Assembly: GCF_000515215.1 (NCBI RefSeq)
Contig: NZ_KI911557.1
Coordinates: 4,831,741 to 4,895,740, forward strand
Source of the DNA: Methylomonas sp. 11b
GTDB taxonomy: Bacteria > Pseudomonadota > Gammaproteobacteria > Methylococcales > Methylomonadaceae
Direction of reading: 5' to 3'
Length of the DNA: 64,000 nt
Below the pieces are notes generated by a model. That model made no database searches. It was not told the origin of the DNA and saw nothing but the letters and a program-made list of their open reading frames with translations. The translations under genes and the position numbers were made by a program. How positions within the stretch are numbered: the stretch's first letter is position 1; the number at the start of each line of letters is the position of its first letter. Shown here piece after piece: positions 50,628-60,822 of this stretch.

Positions 50628-53125
50628 CAAAAGGCCAGTTTTACCGTGACGCCAAGATTGCGGCCGGGCCGCGAATAGCGGTCGGCCCAGTGCTCCGCGC
50701 CGGCGAAATTGCCCAACGTGGTATGCGGATCGCCGGCGCGGGTGTTGATGTCTTCCCAATCGATATATTTCTTGTCGAGCAGGTTGAATACCCCGAAATT
50801 GAATGAGAGATGCTTGCTGGCGTTGTAGTAGGCATTGAAATCGATGACGCCGTAACCGCTGGGCAGAAATAGGGCGTCAGCCGGCGCGGTATTGGCTTGT
50901 TTGGCGCCGACCAAGGTCAGGTTCACTTCCGTGCCCCAGTCGCCGCTGGGTTGGTCGTAGCGTAGGCCGACGACGGCTTTCATCGGGCTAATTTGTCTGA
51001 GGGCCTCGTCGTCGTTGCGTTGGGTCTTGAGATTCATGCCTTCAGTAAAGGAACCGCTGAACAGCAGGCTGGCGCCGATTAGCGACGGATTTAGCCAGTC
51101 CAGATAAAACCGGCTTTTGATTTCGATACCCTGAATGCGGATCGAGTCAGGGCTATTGATGTTTTGATAGGTGGTAAAACCCAACGGCGGACAGGCCGCG
51201 GTCGCCGGGTTACAAATCACCGCGTTGTAGATGAAGTTGTCGTAATCGTTACGAAACAGGCTTATGTCGAAAGTCCCGGCAGCGCCCTGTCCGCGCAAAC
51301 CCACTTCGGCACCGACGCTGGTCTCCGGCTGAATGTTGTAATTGGGAAGATTGGTGTATCCGCCGGTGATATTGGTAAAGCCGAGATTGCTCTCGCTGAA
51401 GTTGGGACCGCGAAAGCCATGCGTATACTGGCCGTGCACCGTGAATATCTCGTTGAGATGTAGCAAGGTGCCGAATTTGGGTAGAAAGGCGTTGGCGTCG
51501 ATAATGCTCGGTACTATTGGGTCTGCACCTTCTGCTACCGCGCTCGCCGAAGCTTTTTCGAATAAATAATCGGATTTGGGCAACAAGCGGAAATATTCCC
51601 AGCGGCCGCCGGGGACCAACTCCACTCGCTTATCGAACAGACCAATATTATCCTCAAGGTAAGCGCCGGCCTTGGTCACCGTAGATAAGGGAAAATCCCG
51701 TACCGGAAACTCGTCCGGCGTTACGGTCTTGCTGATCCGGCCTTTGGGACAAATGCTATTCGGACGTCCGGTGCGCGGGTTAACCGAGCCGCTGACGCAA
51801 GTAAAGCTACCGTCGCGTTGTTGCGCTATGCTGTTTTTGCTGATTTGGCCGCCGTATTGCAGCGCATGCGTGGTCTCGCCTAAAGCAAAGTTTTTCCCCA
51901 GTTTTAGCTCGCCGCCGAAGTCGTCGTTGGCATAATCGAAAATCCGCTCGGTGAGCGTGTTGCCGTCCACGTTGGCGGTGCGATCTTGCAGAGTGACTTG
52001 CCCGGTAGCGGATTTTTGCGTGTAAAACTTCCACAGCACATCGTTGAACAGCGGCGTATCCAGATGCTTTAGGGTGTGATCCAGCGTCAGCCGCCAACGC
52101 GATTGGGTATCGGTAGTGAGCATGCTGTTGACGTTGCGCAGGCTGATGTCGGCACCGCGCAGATACAAAGCGTCGATATCGGATCGACTGTCCAGCCATT
52201 CGCCGGTCAGGCGCAACACGTTGTCGTCGTTAAATCGGTACAGCAGCTTGGCTAGCAGGTTATAGCCGAGGTTTTCTTGCGGGCTGGGCGTGGTGCGACG
52301 GCCGTCGGCAAAATCCGCCGTGCCCTTGTTATCGGTCTCGTTACTTTGATTGTGGGTGAATAGCACCATGCTTTCCCAGCCGCCCAGCGCGCCGGCCACG
52401 GTGCCGGTTTGCACGAAACCGTTGTCCGAGGTGTTGTAATTCAGCTTCACACCGGTGTAATGATCTTTACCAAATACGCTTAAATAATCGCGCGGGTCTT
52501 TGGTGACAAAGTTTACGGTGCCGCCCATGGCGTCGCCGCCGTAATAGGCCGAGCCGGAGCCGCGCACGATTTCCACGGCTTTTAAGGCGTCCATGTCCAC
52601 CGCGTTGCGGTTGGCGCTGGCAAACGAGCCGATGCGGAAGGCTTCCGGCAGGCGTACGCCGTCGATCTGCATCAACACCCGGTTGCCGCCCAGGCCGCGT
52701 ATGGTAAAGCCGCTGGCCCCGAAGCGCTGTGGGTCGTTGCCGACGTTGACGCCGGGTTCGTAGCGAATCAGGTCCTTGATATTACGCACCATGCGCTGTT
52801 CCATGGTTGCGGCGTCTATGGTCGATTCGGTGCCGGGAGCTAGCTTAGCCGTCGGCTTTTCGGCTTTGGCCTTTACCGTGACGGGGGCTAGTTCCGCATC
52901 CGGGGATTCATCGACATTGTCTATTGCAGCATCGTCGGCAGCCTTGGCGGTTATCGCGCTTAGCAGCAATAGGGCGCAGATTGTCTGGCCGGCAAGCGGA
53001 CAGAAACGGCTGAATTTCGAAGCGTTAACAACGGGACGTCGACCGGTCTGGCTACGCCGCGCGCGAAGACAGTAGTCCGCGCGGGGCATAGTCAACCAAG
53101 GTCGAACGCTTAAAGATAAAAGCAT
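50627..53125 (-). CDS. TonB-dependent heme/hemoglobin receptor
   Basis: 832 residues from ATG 53125 (start uncertain; 53089 also possible). The signal segment is CPLAGQTICALLLLSAITAK. The plug has LIRYEPGVNVGNDPQRFGAS, GFTIRGLGGNRVLMQIDGVR and VEIVRGSGSAYYGGDAMGGT. In the barrel, GFRGPNFSESNLG replaces the FRAP...NPNL region conserved in heme receptors. The C-terminus is GVTVKLAF. The family is the hemoglobin/transferrin/lactoferrin receptor group; the flanking hmu and hem genes make heme the likely ligand. Confidence 0.9.
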   Translation of the reverse strand: MLLSLSVRPWLTMPRADYCLRARRSQTGRRPVVNASKFSRFCPLAGQTICALLLLSAITAKAADDAAIDNVDESPDAELAPVTVKAKAEKPTAKLAPGTESTIDAATMEQRMVRNIKDLIRYEPGVNVGNDPQRFGASGFTIRGLGGNRVLMQIDGVRLPEAFRIGSFASANRNAVDMDALKAVEIVRGSGSAYYGGDAMGGTVNFVTKDPRDYLSVFGKDHYTGVKLNYNTSDNGFVQTGTVAGALGGWESMVLFTHNQSNETDNKGTADFADGRRTTPSPQENLGYNLLAKLLYRFNDDNVLRLTGEWLDSRSDIDALYLRGADISLRNVNSMLTTDTQSRWRLTLDHTLKHLDTPLFNDVLWKFYTQKSATGQVTLQDRTANVDGNTLTERIFDYANDDFGGELKLGKNFALGETTHALQYGGQISKNSIAQQRDGSFTCVSGSVNPRTGRPNSICPKGRISKTVTPDEFPVRDFPLSTVTKAGAYLEDNIGLFDKRVELVPGGRWEYFRLLPKSDYLFEKASASAVAEGADPIVPSIIDANAFLPKFGTLLHLNEIFTVHGQYTHGFRGPNFSESNLGFTNITGGYTNLPNYNIQPETSVGAEVGLRGQGAAGTFDISLFRNDYDNFIYNAVICNPATAACPPLGFTTYQNINSPDSIRIQGIEIKSRFYLDWLNPSLIGASLLFSGSFTEGMNLKTQRNDDEALRQISPMKAVVGLRYDQPSGDWGTEVNLTLVGAKQANTAPADALFLPSGYGVIDFNAYYNASKHLSFNFGVFNLLDKKYIDWEDINTRAGDPHTTLGNFAGAEHWADRYSRPGRNLGVTVKLAF

Positions 53126-53261
53126 AGCGATTCCAACAGGCAGTGCAGTCTCAAATGCTGGCTGCCTGGCGCGAATGGCTAGGTGGCTGTTGTGTCTGGT
53201 TTTGTAATCGCGGCTAACGTCGCGCTTACGGTTTTGGCCCTTGAGTTTAACGGGCTATGTG

Positions 53262-53363
53262 CGGCCGGTTTCGGGATGTCTGACGCTTAGACATCCTGGC
53301 TTGTTTGCCATTGCAAGTCGGCAGTCCTTGCCTTGTCTAGGTCAGACATCCCGAAACCAGCCG
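53262..53363. repeat. Large spaced inverted repeat between exbD and the heme receptor
   Basis: CGGCCGGTTTCGGGATGTCT, then GAC (53262-53284), is the reverse complement, with one mismatch, of 53341-53363. The arms are 23 bp and the spacer is 56 bp. A shorter repeat (GTCTGACGCTTAGACAT) lies inside the left arm. It fills the 296-base gap of the heme cluster. It may be a small mobile element, an mRNA stability structure or a terminator. Confidence 0.7.
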
Positions 53364-53421
53364 TAATTTTTCTTCGTGTGACCTTGGCTCCCCTTTAGCA
53401 GCGGGGAAGCCAGGGCTTGTT

Positions 53422-53844
53422 TTACTTTTTGTCCGGTTCGGAAACGAAACCGATTTTACTGACCCCGGCTTTGGCCGCATCCGCCAGCGTTTCGGCGACG
53501 AAGTGGTACGGCACGTTTTGATCGGCACGGATATGCAATTCCGGTTGCTGCGGCGATTGCGCGATTTCAGCCAGGCGTTGATTCAAAACGGTGCGGTCGA
53601 TTGCTTCCTGATTCCAGAACAATTGGCCGTCGCCATCCACCGATAATGCAACCGGATCGTCGCTGGGTTGTTGCGGAGCGCTGCTGGCTTTGGGCAGATC
53701 GATTTTCACCGCATGCGTCATCAGTGGCGCGGTGATCATGAAAATCACCAGCAGTACCAGCATCACGTCGATTAACGGGATCATATTGATTTCGGCGACG
53801 GTGTGGCCGCCGCCCTTGTTTTGATCGAAGCCGCCGAATGCCAT
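53422..53844 (-). CDS. exbD: Biopolymer transport protein ExbD
   Basis: 140 residues from ATG 53844 (MAFGGFDQNKGGGHTVAEIN). The single span with the essential Asp lies at ~20-42 (MIPLIDVMLVLLVIFMITAP). The periplasmic part ends VSKIGFVSEPDKK. The ATG overlaps the exbB stop (TAATG). With ExbB and TonB it converts proton motive force into transport energy for outer-membrane receptors, here presumably the heme receptor. Confidence 0.94.
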   Translation of the reverse strand: MAFGGFDQNKGGGHTVAEINMIPLIDVMLVLLVIFMITAPLMTHAVKIDLPKASSAPQQPSDDPVALSVDGDGQLFWNQEAIDRTVLNQRLAEIAQSPQQPELHIRADQNVPYHFVAETLADAAKAGVSKIGFVSEPDKK

Positions 53845-54584
53845 TAGTGTTCTCCGTTCGCAAAGGCCAGTTCGACGCCGGCAACGGCGGCGGCTGGCGC
53901 GCTGGCGATGGTGGCGCCGGTGGTTAAAAAGGCAAACAGGTCGTGGGCAAAGCCGTCCAAACGGGCTAACAACAAGCGATTGCTGCGCACGCAATCGTTA
54001 TAAGCCAGTACCGCCGGAATCGCGACCGCCAGACCTAAGCCGGTCATGATCAGCGCTTCGCCGACCGGGCCGGCGATTTGATCGAGTCCACCTAAGCCAC
54101 CTTGGCCGATGTTGACCAAAGCGTGATAGACACCCCAGACCGTGCCGAACAAACCAATAAAAGGCGCGGTGCTGGCGATGGAGGCCAGCGCGGTCAGGCC
54201 CCATTCCAGTTGCGCGGTTTCGTCGTCGATGACGCGGCGCATCGAGCGGGTCAGGAACTCGGCGGTCGAGCCGGACTGTTGTAAACCATGGCTGCCGTGG
54301 CGGGCATGATGTTGCGAGGCGGCCAGCGCGTGGCGGGTCAGGTTCGAAAATGGGTCTGCCTGGGCGCCGCCCGCCAGATGTCCGGCGACATCGGCAAGCG
54401 TGTCGCTGGCCCAGAATTTCTGTAAAAACAGTTCGGCGCGGCGGCGGACTTGGATGCCATTCCAGGCTTTGACCACGACGAAATACCAGCTGGCGACCGA
54501 CATGATCAGCAGCAAGCTGAATAGGAAGGCGCCGACACTGTCGGTTTGCGCCAGGAAATGGTCGAGACTTTGATTGAGTGCCAT
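53844..54584 (-). CDS. exbB: MotA/TolQ/ExbB proton channel protein
   Basis: 246 residues, three membrane spans: ~20-38 (VGAFLFSLLLIMSVASWYFV), ~137-160 (LASIASTAPFIGLFGTVWGV) and ~178-198 (EALIMTGLGLAVAIPAVLAY). The conserved TAPFIGLFGTVWG and Glu in the third segment are present. It lies between tonB (3-base gap) and exbD. TolQ is the alternative, but the neighbours favour ExbB. Confidence 0.93.
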   Translation of the reverse strand: MALNQSLDHFLAQTDSVGAFLFSLLLIMSVASWYFVVVKAWNGIQVRRRAELFLQKFWASDTLADVAGHLAGGAQADPFSNLTRHALAASQHHARHGSHGLQQSGSTAEFLTRSMRRVIDDETAQLEWGLTALASIASTAPFIGLFGTVWGVYHALVNIGQGGLGGLDQIAGPVGEALIMTGLGLAVAIPAVLAYNDCVRSNRLLLARLDGFAHDLFAFLTTGATIASAPAAAVAGVELAFANGEH

Positions 54585-54587
54585 GAT

Positions 54588-55373
54588 TTATCCTTCGAGA
54601 GAGAATGAAATGGGAACCACGACCCAGGCGGAAACCACCTGTTCGCCGCGGCGGGCGGGGACGAAACGCCATTTTTGAACGGTTTCTTGGGCGGCTTGGT
54701 CGAGGCGTTCGTGGCCGCTGGATTTACGTAGCAAGACTTGTTCGACCTGACCGTCGCTATTGACCAATACGCGCAGCAATACCTTGCCTTGTTCGCCGAG
54801 TTGCCGCGATGCGCTGGGGTAGGCCGGGGCCGGGTTGTTCAAATAGTCGGCGTTGAGATTGGGCAAGGTCATCGGTGCCGATGCGGCCTCGCTGGTGCTG
54901 GCTGAACTGGGTGCCGAGGCAGAGGTAGCAGTAGTAGCCGCAGGTGCGGGTTCGGCACGCGGCGGCTCTGGTGTCGGTTCGGGTGCCGCGATTGCTGTCG
55001 GAGCATTGCTGGCAGTTGTCAGCAGGTTTGGTTTTTTAATGGGCTTCGGCGGCGTTTTGGGTTTGCTGACGGCTTTTTCAATCGGCTGCTGAGGCTGCTG
55101 CACCGGTGGTTTGGCCGGTGCTTGCTGAGTTTGCGTATCGCCTATCCACTGCACCATGATCGGTTGCGGTGGCGTGACAGGCTCTTGCTTTTCGCTGTTC
55201 GGCATGAGACCGAACCAGGCCAAATGCAAGCCGAGGGCGATGACAAATCCCAGGCCGCGTTCGTTATATTCGGCTTTTGGAGTAACGGTTATCGATTTAG
55301 AAGGCCCTTCGTTGGCTACGAAGCGCATGGGGGCCAGGCAGGCAAGCTGGCGAAAACTGGCAGTCGGTAACAT
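54588..55373 (-). CDS. tonB: TonB energy transducer
   Basis: 261 residues. The N-terminal anchor is ~43-57 (GFVIALGLHLAWFGL). A Pro/Gln/Lys-rich periplasmic linker (~65-170) includes PKTPPKPIKKP and PEPTPEPPRAEPAPA. The TonB C-terminal domain follows: NPAPAYPSASRQLGEQGKVL, LRVLVNSDGQVEQVLLRKSS and WRFVPARRGEQ. AGAGG lies five bases before the ATG. It is upstream of exbB-exbD and downstream of hemP, suggesting a dedicated heme-uptake TonB. Confidence 0.93.
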   Translation of the reverse strand: MLPTASFRQLACLAPMRFVANEGPSKSITVTPKAEYNERGLGFVIALGLHLAWFGLMPNSEKQEPVTPPQPIMVQWIGDTQTQQAPAKPPVQQPQQPIEKAVSKPKTPPKPIKKPNLLTTASNAPTAIAAPEPTPEPPRAEPAPAATTATSASAPSSASTSEAASAPMTLPNLNADYLNNPAPAYPSASRQLGEQGKVLLRVLVNSDGQVEQVLLRKSSGHERLDQAAQETVQKWRFVPARRGEQVVSAWVVVPISFSLEG

Positions 55374-55455
55374 ACAGGCCTCTCGATTAACTGATCTGAA
55401 AACGATTGGCTGGCTACCCTAAGGTTGGCTGGCTGGTGTTGTCGGGTCTAGCGGT

Positions 55456-55647
55456 TTATTTGGTCAAAATTAATTTGCCGTTACTAGTAATGCGCAGGCG
55501 ATATTCGTCGCCTTGATGTTCGATCACTATTTCGTTTTGGGTGCCGAACAATAAACGGCTATTCAGCCGCTGCCTGCCTTGCAGTATTTCCGGCGGCGTT
55601 TCGGCGGTTGATGGGCCAAGTCGCACTGGGTTAGACGGGTTTTTCAT
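55456..55647 (-). CDS. hemP: Hemin uptake protein HemP
   Basis: 63 residues. The conserved C-terminus VIEHQGDEYRLRITSNGKLI plus LTK and the SRLLFGTQNEI stretch are diagnostic of HemP, a small cytoplasmic protein near heme receptors. In other bacteria HemP activates heme receptor expression. It lies 37 bases after the 99-residue gene and ~80 before tonB; the Fur box at 56073 controls the unit. Confidence 0.9.
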   Translation of the reverse strand: MKNPSNPVRLGPSTAETPPEILQGRQRLNSRLLFGTQNEIVIEHQGDEYRLRITSNGKLILTK

Positions 55648-55684
55648 AGGACTAAAAATGGTGACGAATAAATGCCAAACCCGC

Positions 55685-55984
55685 TCAATGCGCTGCTACC
55701 GGCTGCTGGTGAGCCGATTTGCGCTCTAACAGCAGATTGGTGACTGTTTGCCAGTGTTCCAGAAGTTGCAGGTACATATCGCGGCTGGAAGCACTATGTG
55801 CCAGTTCCGGGTGGCTTAGCAGGCGCCCCAGTTGCTGCACGATCAGATGTGCAAGCTTCGGGTTGTGATGGCCGTTGATGAATTGGGTCATTAACACACA
55901 GGTCGCGGCATGAATTTGCGCCACATCGCGGCTTTTCGGCGCGCCGATAGAGTTGTCTTCGAACATGATGACCTCGGGTTGCAT
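55685..55984 (-). CDS. Small helical protein, first gene after Fur box, unknown function
   Basis: 99 residues (93 if Met at 55966 is used). Mostly helical: SRDVAQIHAATCVLMTQFIN, LAHLIVQQLGRLLSHPELAH and MYLQLLEHWQTVTNLLLERK. No signal or span. I do not recognise a named family. It precedes hemP, so it belongs to the iron-regulated heme unit. Confidence 0.65.
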   Translation of the reverse strand: MQPEVIMFEDNSIGAPKSRDVAQIHAATCVLMTQFINGHHNPKLAHLIVQQLGRLLSHPELAHSASSRDMYLQLLEHWQTVTNLLLERKSAHQQPVAAH

Positions 55985-56072
55985 AAGTTAGAAAATAAAC
56001 TGCCGCACACTGGATAACTTAGGAGGCTGTGCAGGTGCGGCAATGACAGCACGAGAGATGGCTGTCGGATAC

Positions 56073-56093
56073 AAATGATAATGATTATCATCT
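56073..56093. promoter_or_regulatory. Fur box of the heme uptake unit
   Basis: AAATGATAATGATTATCATC is close to the 19-bp Fur consensus and nearly palindromic. It is ~90 bases upstream of the 55984 start, on the promoter side. Confidence 0.85.
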
Positions 56094-56278
56094 TCTTGTC
56101 AAGCAAAAGTATTTTGCTGTTAGTGGTTTGGGGATTTTTAGGAAGCGGTTGGCAGGGCCGATGCTATTCGGAATGCGATAGAAGTGCTTTGTGTGCGGTA
56201 AACCAGCTGAAAATAGGGCTATGCCCATAGCAGCGCAAGTCGCCACCGTACGTCCGGCTGATAGCGTGGATTCCGCTT

Positions 56279-56390
56279 TTATTAACCCGGCCCTATTTAT
56301 CACGGGTATGCCGTTCGGGCTATGCTCCTCGAAGTCCAAGCTGGTGTGCCCTTCGACAAGGCGAACGGTATTTAAGGGCCGGGTTAATAT
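56279..56390. repeat. MITE-like element, copy B
   Basis: 112 bp. The left end TTATTAACCCGGCCCTA and the right end AAGGGCCGGGTTAATAT are near-perfect inverted repeats. The interior shares TATCACGGGT, TGCCGTTCGGGCT and CGAAGTCCAA with copy A and adds a CTTCGACAAGGCGAACGG stretch. It ends six bases before the oxyR stop. Confidence 0.85.
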
Positions 56391-56396
56391 TTAGCT

Positions 56397-57272
56397 TTAG
56401 GGTAGTGGTTTATAAGCCAGCAGTCCCGCCAGCGTTTCCAGTAGTTCGCCACGTGGATGATTCTTGATCCAGACCAGCGCGATTTGCCGGCTGGGCCGTT
56501 GGCGGATGTTGATATAACGAATGTCCGGATCATCAGGCTGCACGGCGACCGAAGGCATCAGCGTCACGCCGACGCCGTTTTTGACCATGAAACGCAAGGT
56601 TTCCAGGCTGGATGCCCGAAAGTCGTGTTCCACGAAGCGGGACGGATGACACAATTTTAGCGCCTGATCGCGTAAACAATGTCCCTCATCCAGCAACAGC
56701 AGATTTTCTTTGGCCACTGTGTTCAGGTCAATTTCTTCCTGCTCGGCAAGTGGATGGTCGGCGCACACCGCCAGGGTGAAAGGGTCTTCGAATAGGGTTC
56801 GAGATTCCAAATTCGCCTGTTCGACGGGTAAAGCCAGCAAGGCCGCATCCAGCTTTTTGTCGAGCAGTAAGGCGACGAGAGCGTTGGTTTTTTCCTCGAC
56901 CAGTTGGATTTTCAGATCAGGGTAATGCTGCTTGATGCGAAAAACGTATTCCGGCAACACGTAACTTGCCAGCGATGGAAACGCTCCCAAGGACAGCATG
57001 TTGCGATGCCGATCACTGGCGTGTGCGGCGATTTGGCGAATGGAGCGAGCATCGTCAAGTATGCGGCGGGCGATCGGTAAAATTTCCCGGCAAATTTCGG
57101 TGGTTTCCACCGCATTTTTTTCGCGCAGGAACAAATCCACGCCCAAATAATCCTCGAGTTTCTTAATCTGCGTGCTCAACGTAGGCTGACTAATCGAACA
57201 ATGCTCAGCCGCTTGACTGAAATTTTTCAACTCCGCTACTGCCACTAGATAGCTTAAATCTCGCAAGTTCAT
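56397..57272 (-). CDS. oxyR: LysR-family hydrogen peroxide sensor OxyR
   Basis: 291 residues. The winged helix-turn-helix is at ~1-60 (NFSQAAEHCSISQPTLSTQI). The redox cysteines are C199 and C208 in DEGHCLRDQALKLC, exactly at the E. coli OxyR positions, so the peroxide-driven disulfide switch should work. It is transcribed divergently from katG, its classic target. It activates peroxide defence genes when oxidised. Confidence 0.95.
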   Translation of the reverse strand: MNLRDLSYLVAVAELKNFSQAAEHCSISQPTLSTQIKKLEDYLGVDLFLREKNAVETTEICREILPIARRILDDARSIRQIAAHASDRHRNMLSLGAFPSLASYVLPEYVFRIKQHYPDLKIQLVEEKTNALVALLLDKKLDAALLALPVEQANLESRTLFEDPFTLAVCADHPLAEQEEIDLNTVAKENLLLLDEGHCLRDQALKLCHPSRFVEHDFRASSLETLRFMVKNGVGVTLMPSVAVQPDDPDIRYINIRQRPSRQIALVWIKNHPRGELLETLAGLLAYKPLP

Positions 57273-59778
<2,506 letters not shown>

Positions 59779-59787
59779 GCTTGGCTT

Positions 59788-59834
59788 GCAAGGCACCAAA
59801 TTTGGCCGAGATTGGGTCAAGTCGGGTGCCTTGC
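59788..59834 (+). terminator. Long-loop inverted repeat after katG
   Basis: GCAAGGCACC (59788-59797) pairs with GGTGCCTTGC (59825-59834) across 27 bases, just past the katG stop. There is no T-run; it may be a transcript end. Confidence 0.45.
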
Positions 59835-59932
59835 GCAAAAAGACCTTTCATCGTCAACTTAACAGACTAGCTTCAACCCCTGTCGCTTGTGCCAAGTGTC
59901 ACCATCGTCCGTCATAGAGAAAAAGTAAAAAA

Positions 59933-59954
59933 AGGGCAATCCAAAGATTGCCCT
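59933..59954 (-). terminator. Rho-independent terminator of the DUF2076 gene
   Basis: AGGGCAATC-CAAA-GATTGCCCT, a perfect 9-bp stem; on the minus strand it is followed by a run of seven Ts. It lies 23 bases beyond the stop at 59977. Confidence 0.85.
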
Positions 59955-59976
59955 GTGAGGGAGAACTCAAGGTGAA

Positions 59977-60630
59977 TCAAATCCAGTCGGAGTCGTCGCT
60001 TTCGTCCGGCACGCTATAGTCTGCGTCGCTAAGCGAAAAATCGTCACTATTATCCAAGTTGCTTTGCTGGATGGCGTCGTCGCCGTAATAGTTATTGACC
60101 ACGGTTTGTTCCTGAACGCCGCTGTGCTCGCCAAGTGCTTGCTGGCCCAAGGCGTTGGAACCGTGATGCCCCATCAGACTTTCGATGCCCTGGAATAAAA
60201 ACGAACCGGCTACGACACCGGCTGCTGTGGTCGCGACATTGCCCAGAAAACTGCCGCCAGCGCCACCACCACCGAAAAAGCCAGGCGATTGCGCGGGAGC
60301 AGCAGCTCTCGGCACTTGATAATTGCCGACACCGGGCACCGCACCGCTATTGTTAGTGGGTTGAGCCCAAGGATCGTTGCCCAGAAACCCGCTACGTTGT
60401 GAGCCTGTACCGGCTTGCAATTGATTTTGCAACTCGGCGATTTGTGCTTTAGCCGCAGTCAAAGCTTGATCCTGCAACAAGGCGCGTTGGACCAGCAGAT
60501 ACGCGGCATCGGGTTGTTTGGCCACCGCATCTCTAATCAACGCTTCGGCCTCGGCGTCTTTTTGCGTGAGCCTTACTTCGTTCAGTTGATTCAGAAACTG
60601 GCTGAGCTGGTTGCGTTCCTGTGAATTCAT
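59977..60630 (-). CDS. DUF2076 domain protein
   Basis: 217 residues. The N-terminus MNSQERNQLSQFLNQLNEVR through AVAKQPDAAYLLVQRALLQD and a Gly-rich middle (FFGGGGAGGSFLGNVATTAA, then GVVAGSFLFQGIESLMG) match DUF2076, a family of unknown function whose hydrophobic Gly-rich segment may insert in membranes. The C-terminus is very acidic (DNSDDFSLSDADY, DESDDSDW). It is monocistronic with its own terminator. Confidence 0.88.
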   Translation of the reverse strand: MNSQERNQLSQFLNQLNEVRLTQKDAEAEALIRDAVAKQPDAAYLLVQRALLQDQALTAAKAQIAELQNQLQAGTGSQRSGFLGNDPWAQPTNNSGAVPGVGNYQVPRAAAPAQSPGFFGGGGAGGSFLGNVATTAAGVVAGSFLFQGIESLMGHHGSNALGQQALGEHSGVQEQTVVNNYYGDDAIQQSNLDNSDDFSLSDADYSVPDESDDSDWI

Positions 60631-60822
60631 TCAATAACTCCTATCGTGAAGATATAACCCGGCTAACTGCCGGCATGGGCAAAGACTTCAAAATGGCTGC
60701 AAAGTTTCCTTCACAGTTGGGTGAAGCTACAGAAGTTTCAATAGCCGGATCGAAATAATTACCTGTGATTACAATTCTTTTAAGCTGTAGCCGGTAAGCG
60801 ATTCTATCGCCGCCACTCCTGT

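Larger units (their letters stand above)
55985..56396. other. Intergenic region with Fur box and MITE-like element
   Basis: 412 bases between the heme unit and oxyR (both minus). The right end, next to oxyR, is the MITE-like copy B; the left end has the Fur box. The middle (56095-56278) shows nothing I can interpret. Confidence 0.65.
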
